From: Paenibacillus ihumii
Lineage (GTDB): Bacteria; Bacillota; Bacilli; Paenibacillales; Paenibacillaceae
Reading direction: 5' to 3'
DNA length: 64,000 bases
NCBI RefSeq assembly: GCF_001403875.1
Contig: NZ_LN884299.1
Span: forward strand, 62,001-126,000
Shown: in pieces, positions 8,867 through 15,998 of the stretch
How the letters are laid out: the number at the start of each line of letters is the position of its first letter
Numbering within the stretch: position 1 is the first letter of the stretch
Program-made: the position numbers and the translations under genes
The notes under the pieces: generated by a model
Seen by the model: only the letters and a program-made list of their open reading frames with translations
Told to the model about the DNA's origin: nothing
The model's database searches: none

Positions 8867-9211
8867 CTATTGTGGATTCGTGATGCGATGAAGCGCCTGC
8901 GCGCACTCATGAATATGCCGAACGTAGTCCTCCGTTAGATTCTGGACCTGCTCGGACTGTTCATTCACCGTCATGCCTTCACGCTCTGCATCTACCAGTT
9001 GGACCTTTACTTCCCGCCGATCCAAATAGGAGCATTGAAAGTCGAAGGAATAATCCTGCCGCCCCTCCGCATGGATATGTATCCGCAAGCCGTAAGGGTC
9101 GGCAAGATCAGCCTGAACGCTGGACGTATCGCCCGGGTTAAGATACTCCGGCAAATGCTCCTGCCAGGCCTTGACTAAAGTGCCTTGATCCACGATCCAA
9201 TCCTCATTCAT
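8867..9211 (-). CDS. Hypothetical protein, 114 aa
   Basis: I do not recognise the family. The protein is soluble and acidic, with no signal peptide and no metal motif; it alternates beta-like stretches (SYDFDFQCSYLDRREVKVQL region) with a C-terminal helix (QSEQVQNLTEDYVRHIHEC). The start is well supported by GGAAAGGGGAGGTGTTACG before ATG 9211. It lies 46 bases downstream of the MFS gene on the same strand and is probably co-transcribed with it. It ends before the terminator shared with marR. Confidence 0.7.
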   Translation of the reverse strand: MNEDWIVDQGTLVKAWQEHLPEYLNPGDTSSVQADLADPYGLRIHIHAEGRQDYSFDFQCSYLDRREVKVQLVDAEREGMTVNEQSEQVQNLTEDYVRHIHECAQALHRITNPQ

Positions 9212-9257
9212 CGTAACACCTCCCCTTTCCTGTTAAGGTACGGAGATGGCGCCGCTT

Positions 9258-10760
9258 TTATACATTGGCCTTTTCCTCGCCCTCGGCTTTGGGCGCGCGG
9301 TTCCTCAGGCCAACCACCGACACCACTCCGGCAACCGAAAGTACAGCCATGACGATAAACAGCGTGTGCAAGCTGTTCTGCAGCACATGCTTCAGCTCGC
9401 TCCACAGCTCTACAGGCAGCATATGGACTTTTTCAGGCGACAGCAGATTGTTAATGTCATCCTGGGTTACCTGAATTCCGGACGGGGTTCCGGCCGCTGT
9501 CTGGGCAACGATCCGCAGATTAATGAGCGTGCCGAATACAGCCACACCGATGGTCTGTCCGATCGATTTCGTAAAGGTGTTCAGCGCATTCGATGCGCCC
9601 CGGAGACTGTAGCCGACCGATGATTGGGCGATGATCGTAAACACCGTAAAGGCCAGGCCAAAGCCGATACCGTACATGGCGTTGAACAGAAGCAGCAGAT
9701 ACAGTGGCGTATCCTCTGTAATAAATGCGATGCCCAGTGCCCCCATAGCAATAAAAATCATACCGATCAGGGAAGTATATCGGGAGCCTTTGCTGATAAT
9801 CCAGCGCGCTCCATATACAGAACCAAGCAGCCAGCCAATCGACATCGGGGCGAGTATAAGCCCGGACATCGTCGCATTCTTGCCCAGCACCCCCTGAACC
9901 CATAGGGGTAAATAAGAGGTTAGGCCGATCAGCAGGGCGCTGCCCAACAGACTGGCAATATTGGAATAAGCAATATCCCTGATTTTGAACAATTTAAGAG
10001 GTACCAGCGGCTCCTCCGCCCGATTCTCCACGATGAAAAACAATATAAGCGACAGAACAGCCGTGGCCAAAATAGCCAACAGCCACGGAGACGTCCATGC
10101 CAACTGCTGCCCGCCCAGAGCGAGGCCGAACAACAGAGCTGTAACCCCGATCGTAAAGGTAACTGCGCCGCCAATATCGATTTTTACCTTCCGCTTCTCG
10201 ATGTTCTCCTGAAGGAATTTCATGATAAACAACAGCGATAAGAGGCCGAACGGCACATTAAAGCCGAATACCCAGCGCCAGTTAAAGTAATCGACAACGT
10301 ACCCGCCTAGCAGCGGGCCAACGAGCGAGGAAATTCCCCACACCGAGCTGATCAAGGCCTGAACCTTGGCTCTCTCCTCGATCGAATAGATATCGCCGAT
10401 AATCGTAAACGTGACTGGAATCAGCGCACCGGCTCCGATCCCCTGCACCGCACGGAACATGATCAGCTGTTCCATGCTTTGCGAGAGCCCGGATAGCAAT
10501 GATCCCGCTAAAAATAACAAAGATCCGATAATGAAGACGGGCTTTCTACCGTAGAGATCGCTCATTTTGCCGAATATCGGAGTGGAGACGGCCATTGTCA
10601 GCAGATAGGCGGTAAATACCCAGCTCAGCAGGGCTACCCCGCCCAAATCGCCGACAATACGCGGTCCTGCCGGGCCGATGACGGTCCCTTCAATGGCTGC
10701 GAGGAACGTCGATAGCAATAAGCCGGCCAGAATATAATTTCTTTTTAATGACTTATTCAA
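9258..10760 (-). CDS. MFS drug:H+ antiporter, DHA2 (EmrB/QacA) family
   Basis: A 500-residue membrane protein with about fourteen hydrophobic segments, as in the 14-TMS DHA2 group. Motif A is seen after TM2 (GKMSDLYGRKPVF), motif C-like glycine-rich sequence follows (GIGAGALIPV), and FNWRWVFGFNVPFGLLS is typical of EmrB/Bmr3/LfrA-type exporters. It is expected to exchange protons for lipophilic drugs or dyes. The ATG at 10760 follows GAAAGGAAGTCATCTCTTTG, which gives AGGAAG spacing of about 10. It is followed by the 114-aa gene. A long inter-TM loop near residues 420-460 is normal for this family. Confidence 0.9.
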   Translation of the reverse strand: MNKSLKRNYILAGLLLSTFLAAIEGTVIGPAGPRIVGDLGGVALLSWVFTAYLLTMAVSTPIFGKMSDLYGRKPVFIIGSLLFLAGSLLSGLSQSMEQLIMFRAVQGIGAGALIPVTFTIIGDIYSIEERAKVQALISSVWGISSLVGPLLGGYVVDYFNWRWVFGFNVPFGLLSLLFIMKFLQENIEKRKVKIDIGGAVTFTIGVTALLFGLALGGQQLAWTSPWLLAILATAVLSLILFFIVENRAEEPLVPLKLFKIRDIAYSNIASLLGSALLIGLTSYLPLWVQGVLGKNATMSGLILAPMSIGWLLGSVYGARWIISKGSRYTSLIGMIFIAMGALGIAFITEDTPLYLLLLFNAMYGIGFGLAFTVFTIIAQSSVGYSLRGASNALNTFTKSIGQTIGVAVFGTLINLRIVAQTAAGTPSGIQVTQDDINNLLSPEKVHMLPVELWSELKHVLQNSLHTLFIVMAVLSVAGVVSVVGLRNRAPKAEGEEKANV

Positions 10761-10925
10761 AGAGATGACTTCCTTTCTAATGACTTCCTAATCTAGGACT
10801 TGGCAACTCAGGCTCATGCCGCATTCCAACCTGATCGCCGCAAAGAACCCATTATCGGAGATAAGCTGTATGCAGCCCTTCCGAATGAAAGTCTGTAAGC
10901 TAATAGTATAAAGGAAGCCTATATA

Positions 10926-10958
10926 AAAAGGAAGAAGCAGGCTACAGCTGCAGCCTGC
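10926..10958 (-). terminator. Terminator overlapping the end of the ECF ATPase gene
   Basis: On the minus strand GCAGGCT pairs with AGCCTGC around GCAGCTGT, then TTCTTCCTTTTTA. The stem contains the last codons (GRLQL) and the TAG stop at 10942. Confidence 0.75.
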
Positions 10959-11892
10959 CCTGATCCATCGTCCAGATCGATAAATCCTCGCCCGCAAAGC
11001 ACTCGGGCTCATGGGTAATGATCATTATGGACGCCCCTTCGGCCACTGCCCGCCGGCACAGCGCAGCAAGCGCCCCAGCGCCCTTATAGTCCGCTCCGGC
11101 AGTGGGCTCATCCAGAATATAAAGCTTCTTCGGCAGCATCATGGCAGCAGCGGCGCTGAGAAGGCGCTTCTCCCCGCCGCTGAGCAGATACGGGGAGTCC
11201 TGTGCGCGCCCGGCAAGCCCGATGCCCTTCAGCAGCTCTTCGGCTCGCAAGCTGACCCCCTGCGGCAGCGGCTCCCCCGGCTTGAGTCGCAATTGAAACC
11301 GCGGTCCGTACAGAAGCTCCTCCAACACCGTATCGGCCACGAACTGATGCTCCGGCTGCTGAAAGACATAACCTATTTCGGCGGCGAGATCATACAGCTT
11401 GAGCTTCGAAGCATCCTTCCCCTCCCACCATACAGTTCCGCGCGGTGGAGACAGCAAGCCCATAAGCAGCCTGGACAATGTCGTCTTGCCTGAGCCGTTC
11501 TCCCCGCAGAGCAAGCGCCATTCGCCCGTGCCTAGCGTCAAGTTCACATTATGCAGCACCGCCGGGCCGGATTTGCCATAAGCAAAGGTCAGGCCCTGGA
11601 TTCGGAGCAGCGGGGACGATGCGTCCTGCGCCCTCGAAGGCGAAGATGCCCGCGGGGACTCTGCGGCACGTACATCCGAGGGCGAAGACGACTGCAGAGA
11701 TTGCGCGGCATGTACGCCCAAGGGTGAAGACGACTGCAGGGATTGCGCGGCATGTACGCCCGAGGGTGAAGACGACTGCGGGGACCCTGCGGCATGGGCA
11801 GGTGCAGTACGCTGCTGCTCCCGCTTACTCAGCGCTGGCTGCCCTGCCTGCGGCACAGCCGCAGGCTCGGCCGGAGCTGAGGCAGGCAGCAC
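10942..11892 (-). CDS. Second ATPase half of a broken double-ATPase ECF transporter gene (YkoD-like)
   Basis: From about 11610 leftward this frame encodes a full ABC ATPase: Walker A GENGSGKTTLS, Q-loop VFQQPEHQF, signature LLSGGEKRL, Walker B LYILDEPTAG and H-loop IITHE. In front of it lies a linker with four 14-residue repeats. The frame is open back to beyond 12015 but the first ATPase half (11825-12349) is in another frame, and no ribosome site was found for an independent start; GTG 11892 is only the first in-frame candidate. In an intact YkoD-type protein both halves form one ~560-residue chain that drives the ECF transporter. Whether this fragment is made is doubtful. Confidence 0.65.
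   Translation of the reverse strand: MLPASAPAEPAAVPQAGQPALSKREQQRTAPAHAAGSPQSSSPSGVHAAQSLQSSSPLGVHAAQSLQSSSPSDVRAAESPRASSPSRAQDASSPLLRIQGLTFAYGKSGPAVLHNVNLTLGTGEWRLLCGENGSGKTTLSRLLMGLLSPPRGTVWWEGKDASKLKLYDLAAEIGYVFQQPEHQFVADTVLEELLYGPRFQLRLKPGEPLPQGVSLRAEELLKGIGLAGRAQDSPYLLSGGEKRLLSAAAAMMLPKKLYILDEPTAGADYKGAGALAALCRRAVAEGASIMIITHEPECFAGEDLSIWTMDQGRLQL
11629..11796 (-). repeat. Four 42-bp repeats in the ATPase linker
   Basis: Four head-to-tail 42-bp units encode the 14-residue pattern HAAQSLQSSSPSGV with small changes. They lie in the Pro/Ser/Ala-rich linker between the two ATPase domains. The reading frame is kept through all four units. Confidence 0.88.
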
Positions 11893-12349
11893 CGCCTGAC
11901 AGCGAATGGACGCTGTCAGGCCGCCGCTCCGCAAGATCCACCGCGGCAAGCGCGTCCGTGACCCGCTCTTCGATCGCAGCCACCTCAAGGCACAGATTCT
12001 CGGGGCCAAAGGCAACCTCGTCCTCTACCCGCCCCTGCACAAGCTGCGCATCAGGGTCCTGGAACAGAACGCCGATGCGCTGCACCACCTCGGCAATCGA
12101 GGCTTCGGCCGGGTCAAGCCCGTCCACGCGCAGAATCCCTTCGCGAATGCCGCCGCCGGATCGCGGCAGATAACCGCTCAGCAGCTGGGCAATCGTCGAT
12201 TTGCCGCTTCCGCTGTGCCCGGTAACCGCAACCCATTCCCCGGCGCGGACAGCAAACGTAATATGCTCTACCGCCGGGCTCTCGTCCGGCTCATATCGAA
12301 AGGTGACGTCCTGCAAATCCAATACCGTACTCGGCATCGTCGCTACCAA
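11825..12349 (-). pseudogene. First ATPase half of the YkoD-like ECF gene, cut off after the LSGG signature
   Basis: The 174-residue frame starts with a normal ABC domain: Walker A GHSGSGKSTIA, Q-loop LFQDPDAQL, and DEVAFGPENL typical of ECF ATPases. It reaches the signature HSLSGG and then changes into an unrelated Ala/Cys/Gly tail before a stop at 11825. Walker B, the D-loop and the H-loop (some 85 residues in the sister domain) are missing, and the downstream half is in a different frame. The break coincides with a perfect inverted repeat (11895-11920). Either a real deletion has inactivated the gene or the assembly collapsed at the hairpin. It starts 5 bases after the S-component gene, as in ykoED. 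Confidence 0.78.
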
Positions 12350-12354
12350 ACCGA

Positions 12355-12948
12355 TCAGCCCCTGCTGCTAACGGCAAAGCGCCGGAGCAAGCCGCTGCGG
12401 GCCAAGGCGTCTCCCAGCAGCTTGGTCAGCAAGCCGCACAGTACCACGCCGCTGATCGTACGGACAACGAGGGCAATCAGCAGAATGTTCGTTCCCCATA
12501 CCATGTAGCCGTACATTTGCGCAGCCACAAAGAACCAGATCGGCACCATGGCGCCTCCAGCCAGCAGCATTACCGGCCAGCCCCAATTCCGGTATTTGAA
12601 AATAGCGAAGATCAGCTCCGCAATGACCATATAGCATGCCGCCGCGGCAAAGCATGAAGCGAGCCCATAGGCCGTTCCCATGAAGGATTGGACAACTGCA
12701 CCAATGCTATATGTAATGACCGCAGTCCCGGGTTTACGAATGATGTAATAAGCAAGAAGCCCGTAAATCATATACAGCCCGGTGATCGTAGAGGTCAAGA
12801 TCGGCCCTCCAATGCTGTTCAGCGCCTGATTGACAGGAGACAAGTATACCGTCATCACCGCATTCGCCGCGGCCAGCATCGCCATCAACACGATATCCAT
12901 CGTCGTAAAAGCCGTAAAGATCGTTCTTGCTGCATTCCCTTTGTTCAC
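12355..12948 (-). CDS. ECF transporter S component, YkoE-like
   Basis: About 197 residues with five to six hydrophobic segments. The conserved YIIRKPGTAV and FKYRNWGWP segments fit the YkoE/ABC_cobalt group of substrate-binding S components; in B. subtilis YkoE serves hydroxymethylpyrimidine/thiamine uptake. The start is GTG 12948 after AAAGGAAGATAACA. An upstream in-frame GTG at 12981 would lie inside the operator and has no ribosome site. The gene directly precedes the (broken) double ATPase and follows the T component, the full ykoCED set. No TPP riboswitch precedes it; instead a BirA-like operator overlaps its promoter, so the substrate may not be a thiamine precursor. Confidence 0.75.
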   Translation of the reverse strand: MNKGNAARTIFTAFTTMDIVLMAMLAAANAVMTVYLSPVNQALNSIGGPILTSTITGLYMIYGLLAYYIIRKPGTAVITYSIGAVVQSFMGTAYGLASCFAAAACYMVIAELIFAIFKYRNWGWPVMLLAGGAMVPIWFFVAAQMYGYMVWGTNILLIALVVRTISGVVLCGLLTKLLGDALARSGLLRRFAVSSRG

Positions 12949-12968
12949 TGTTATCTTCCTTTCACACC

Positions 12969-13005
12969 AATTGTTAACCACGTATATGAATTTAGGTTAA
13001 CAATT
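12969..13005. promoter_or_regulatory. BirA-like operator: 11-bp inverted repeat with 15-bp spacer
   Basis: AATTGTTAACC and GGTTAACAATT form a perfect inverted repeat separated by 15 bases. Paired TTGTTAACC half-sites at this distance are the known layout of biotin repressor (BirA) operators in Bacillales. The site lies just upstream of the S-component ribosome site and overlaps its promoter. Confidence 0.72.
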
Positions 13006-13017
13006 AGAATTCGTCAA
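12989..13017 (-). promoter_or_regulatory. Promoter of the ECF S-component gene
   Basis: On the minus strand TTGACG (13012-13017) and TAAATT (12989-12994) are 17 bases apart. The -10 box falls inside the operator spacer and one operator arm fills most of the -35/-10 interval, so a bound repressor would block RNA polymerase. Confidence 0.65.
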
Positions 13018-13173
13018 GACCTTTTTTAAAAATTTAGCAAAATATATCGAGCCTACCGCGCATCTCATCGAGTGAACTTTCAAAGGACCGCAGAGCAGAG
13101 CCTTTCCTTAATCCCAATGAAATCTAGGGCTGCCTGTGGTACGTCTTTTTTTAAAAACATCCATCGGCGTTTC

Positions 13174-13932
13174 TTAGATCAGCATAAGGAACGCCAATGA
13201 AACGACACTCATCACGGAGATGGCATAGCCGCTTGCACCCATCCTAACTTCACGGAGATAGCTTCGGCTGCCATAGGCTCCAAACCCCTTGGCATCCATC
13301 GCTCCGGCGGTTTGCTGCACACGGCGAATGGCCCCGGCAAAGATCGAGAACAACTGGCTGCGCCACATTTGCAGGCGTTCACCGATGCCCCGGGGAGCAC
13401 GTCCACCGCGAATTCGGCGTGCGGCACCGGATATTTTGGCCTCGGCCTCCAGCAGCGGCAGGAACGTTAGCGCCATCGACACCCCGAACAGGAAACGGTA
13501 AGGCAGCTTCAGACGCTGTGCCATAATAGCGATGAAATCCTTGGCGTCCGTAGATTCGATATAAATGATCGATGACAGGAACAAGACCATCATTCGCAGA
13601 GTAATCGCTGCCCCATGCATTACACCGCCTTCCGTGACCGGAACCGGACCTATGCTGAAATACATTTTCCCTTCCGCTGCCGATATGGAGGTCAGCACAA
13701 ACAGCGGCAAACCGAAGCCTGCGATAAACAGCATACGCCGCCAAAGCCGGGCCGCGCCCATCCCAGCACCGGCCAAAGCCGCCGCCAGGACGAACAGCAG
13801 CATCGCCGCCTGCGGGAGCAGCCGATCGGTGCTCATCGCAAAAATAGCCAGACAGAACAGAGCGATCAGCTTGCTGAGCGGATCAAGGCGCTGTAACGGA
13901 AATCTATGGTCTTTGCCATTTAGTATCACCAT
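13174..13932 (-). CDS. ECF transporter T component, YkoC/CbiQ-like
   Basis: A 252-residue membrane protein with five to six hydrophobic segments, the usual EcfT size. It starts with the family pattern LDPLSKLIALFCLAIFAM and carries the two Ala-Arg-Gly coupling motifs seen as SGAARRIRGGRA and GAMDAKGFGAYG, which contact the ATPases. It would join the S component and ATPases encoded downstream. The ATG at 13932 overlaps the stop of the acetyltransferase gene by seven bases (ATGGTGA), implying coupled translation. Some 225 bases separate it from the S component, which has its own promoter. Confidence 0.85.
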   Translation of the reverse strand: MVILNGKDHRFPLQRLDPLSKLIALFCLAIFAMSTDRLLPQAAMLLFVLAAALAGAGMGAARLWRRMLFIAGFGLPLFVLTSISAAEGKMYFSIGPVPVTEGGVMHGAAITLRMMVLFLSSIIYIESTDAKDFIAIMAQRLKLPYRFLFGVSMALTFLPLLEAEAKISGAARRIRGGRAPRGIGERLQMWRSQLFSIFAGAIRRVQQTAGAMDAKGFGAYGSRSYLREVRMGASGYAISVMSVVSLAFLMLI

Positions 13933-14501
13933 GCTTTCCCTCCCGCATAATATTCTTGCCTCAGCAGCGAGAACATCAACAAATCGACGAATCCATCCTC
14001 GGTTTTCTGATACTGCCGAAGCAGGCCTTCTTCGGTGAACTCAAAAGACTGCAGCAGTCTTCTGGAAGCGGAATTACGAGGATCCACCAGCGCTTCGATC
14101 CGATTCAAGCCTATCGTCTGATAACCGTACGACAGCAGCATCCGCATCGCCTCGGACATATATCCGAACCCCCAATACTCCCGGCCGAGATCGTAGCCGA
14201 TCTCCCCGCGGTAAGCGCCGGACAGCTCCCAGACGTTGAAGCCGCAGCTGCCGATCAGCTGCCCATCCTCCTTCAGCTCGATGCCCCAGCGCAAGGCGTC
14301 TTCGCTTTCCGACAACCCGTTGAGCAATTGAATCATTTCGAGCGTATCCTCCACCGAAGCAAACGGCGGAATGTTCATGTATTTAACAACCTCGGGATCG
14401 CTCCAAATCTGGAACATCCGCTCCGCATCCGACCGTTCCATTCTTCTCAGGCGGAGCCGCTCGCTTTCAATAACCGGTATTTGCCCCTCGCATTTGTACA
14501 A
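13926..14501 (-). CDS. GNAT acetyltransferase (RimJ/RimL type)
   Basis: A 191-residue acetyl-CoA-dependent N-acyltransferase. It shows the RimJ/RimL-like start IESERLRLRRMERSDAERMF, the acetyl-CoA loop region LGREYWGFGYMSEAM (about residues 103-117) and the motif B segment GLNRIEALVDPRNSASRRLL. The acceptor (ribosomal protein, drug or other amine) cannot be told. The start TTG 14501 follows AAAGGAGTAGTGCAAA. Its stop overlaps the T-component start; a functional link with vitamin uptake is not obvious. Confidence 0.88.
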   Translation of the reverse strand: MYKCEGQIPVIESERLRLRRMERSDAERMFQIWSDPEVVKYMNIPPFASVEDTLEMIQLLNGLSESEDALRWGIELKEDGQLIGSCGFNVWELSGAYRGEIGYDLGREYWGFGYMSEAMRMLLSYGYQTIGLNRIEALVDPRNSASRRLLQSFEFTEEGLLRQYQKTEDGFVDLLMFSLLRQEYYAGGKAW

Positions 14502-14688
14502 TTTGCACTACTCCTTTCATAGCCCGTATATAGCTAATCACAAACAGGCAGAACGAGTCAAAGATAAATTATAACCTCTCATTTTGCAAACAAATTTAAA
14601 GCTTCTTCGATTTTCTTCGCCCGATTCCGGTGATACTATAGTTACAAAAAAGAACAAACCTGGAAGGAATACAGGAGGATGCCTGCCC

Positions 14689-15636
14689 ATGATTTACACC
14701 GTATTAGTTGTAATCCTATTGGTGGTAATGCTGGCTGCCAGTCTCTTGACGCGATTCGGCTTTCGCCAAATTACCCAAATGAAGCTGCAGACGTACGAGA
14801 ATATATTTAATTACCTGGAGAAAACGGGAATCTACTCACGGGAGCGGTTCGAAATGCTCGAAAAAAAGGAAGTGAAGGTCACTTCCAAGGACGGCCTGTC
14901 CTTGAGCGGCTATGTTCTCGACACCTGCCCCGACTCCAAGCAATGGGTCATTATCGTGCACGGCTATACCGTATCCTTGCATGTCTCCGCCCAATACGTG
15001 GATTTGTTCCAGCGGGAGGGGTTTAACATCCTGCTCATTGACCAGCGACGGCATGGCAACAGCGAAGGGAAATACACGACCTACGGCTATTTCGAAAAAT
15101 ATGATGTCGAGGCATGGGTCAACTGGCTGCTGGACAATTACGGCACCGATATCACGATCGGCCTGCACGGTCAATCCTTTGGCGGAGGAACCGTTCTTGA
15201 ATACCTGGCCATCGCCCATCCGAACGTGAAATTCGTGATTGCGGATTGCCCGTATTCCGATTTGACAGAGCTGATGCGCTATCAGCTAAGCGTGCTAAAT
15301 AAAATCCCCGCCTTTCCGCTCCTCTCCCTGATTGACAGGCAGCTGGAACGGAAGGCGGGGTTCAGACTAAAGCAGGTAAGTCCGCTCAAAGCGGTCGAGC
15401 AGAGCACTTTACCCGTTATGTTTGTGCATGGCACAGAGGACCGTTATGTACCTACTCATATGAGCAAAGATCTCTATGAGCATAAGCCGGAGCCTAAAAA
15501 ATTGCTGCTCGTGGACGGTGCGGAACATGCCGACGCCTACAGCGTTGATCCGAAACGGTATTCAGAGGAGGTACACTCCTTTATCCGTGAAGCGCTCGGC
15601 ACTCCGGACGCAAAGTCCTGCTTGCCAAGCATTTGA
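14689..15636 (+). CDS. Membrane-anchored alpha/beta hydrolase
   Basis: About 315 residues with one N-terminal hydrophobic segment (MIYTVLVVILLVVMLAASLL region) and a serine-hydrolase domain outside or at the membrane. The nucleophile elbow is GQSFGG, the acid is probably Asp in GTEDRYVP, and the base is His in GAEHADA; the oxyanion region is VHGYTVS. It resembles YqkD/BEM46-like peptidase-S9-type hydrolases, substrate unknown. ATG 14689 follows AGGAGGATGCCTGCCC; the frame is open upstream to 14584 but without a ribosome site. Its last 100 bases are antisense to the convergent Spo0E-like gene. Confidence 0.87.
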   Translation: MIYTVLVVILLVVMLAASLLTRFGFRQITQMKLQTYENIFNYLEKTGIYSRERFEMLEKKEVKVTSKDGLSLSGYVLDTCPDSKQWVIIVHGYTVSLHVSAQYVDLFQREGFNILLIDQRRHGNSEGKYTTYGYFEKYDVEAWVNWLLDNYGTDITIGLHGQSFGGGTVLEYLAIAHPNVKFVIADCPYSDLTELMRYQLSVLNKIPAFPLLSLIDRQLERKAGFRLKQVSPLKAVEQSTLPVMFVHGTEDRYVPTHMSKDLYEHKPEPKKLLLVDGAEHADAYSVDPKRYSEEVHSFIREALGTPDAKSCLPSI

Positions 15637-15824
15637 TTCTGAGCTTGTACGATATATTTATCGAGACGCTGACTTAATTCCAGCACCGTCTTACTGCTAA
15701 AGTTGCTGCTTCCAGCAGCATTCATTAATTCTGATCGCAGGTTTTCGATGGTGTTCATCAGTTCCCCGCTAACTTTGGGGCGATTGGCGGTCCGGCCCAT
15801 GCTATTTAGTGCCTTGTAAGCCAT
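15537..15824 (-). CDS. Spo0E-family aspartyl-phosphate phosphatase
   Basis: A 95-residue small protein whose centre (about residues 24-62) fits the Spo0E-like domain: IENLRSELMNAA, then SSKTVLELSQRLDKYIV, which carries the SQxLD signature. Such proteins dephosphorylate Spo0A~P and delay sporulation, or act on other regulators. ATG 15824 follows GAAGGTGAACTT. The N-terminal ~20 residues and the Ser/Thr-rich C-terminal tail lie outside the domain; the tail is encoded in the region overlapping the hydrolase gene. Classical Spo0E proteins are of similar size. Confidence in the family is good, in the target low. Confidence 0.82.
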   Translation of the reverse strand: MAYKALNSMGRTANRPKVSGELMNTIENLRSELMNAAGSSNFSSKTVLELSQRLDKYIVQAQNQMLGKQDFASGVPSASRIKECTSSEYRFGSTL

Positions 15825-15937
15825 AAGTTCACCTTCTCTCTACTGGTCTACCCCATCATAACCCATGATGACAAAAAACATATTTTGAAAAAAAGAAAAA
15901 TATTAACAGTATTTGTCGATCTTTAGGAGAAGATGAA

Positions 15938-15970
15938 GGCCAGGGGATACTTTGTCCCCTGGCCTTTTTT
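15938..15970 (+). terminator. Terminator downstream of the hydrolase/Spo0E overlap
   Basis: GGCCAGGGGA pairs with TCCCCTGGCC and six T follow on the plus strand. It is the first terminator downstream of the hydrolase gene, 300 bases away. On the minus strand it follows the mutS2-like gene but the U tract there is weak. Confidence 0.8.
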
Positions 15971-15998
15971 CCGCTTAATCATCCCTATCGTCTACTCG

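Noticed and set aside
10788..11012. Minus-strand open frame of 74 residues between MFS and ECF genes
   Set aside because: It begins inside the ECF ATPase gene in another frame and has no ribosome site or motif.
12949..13173. TPP riboswitch or T-box before the YkoE-like gene
   Set aside because: No CUGAGA or GCGUAG-type THI-box core and no T-box antiterminator are present on either strand; the GGTAC near 13140 is isolated.
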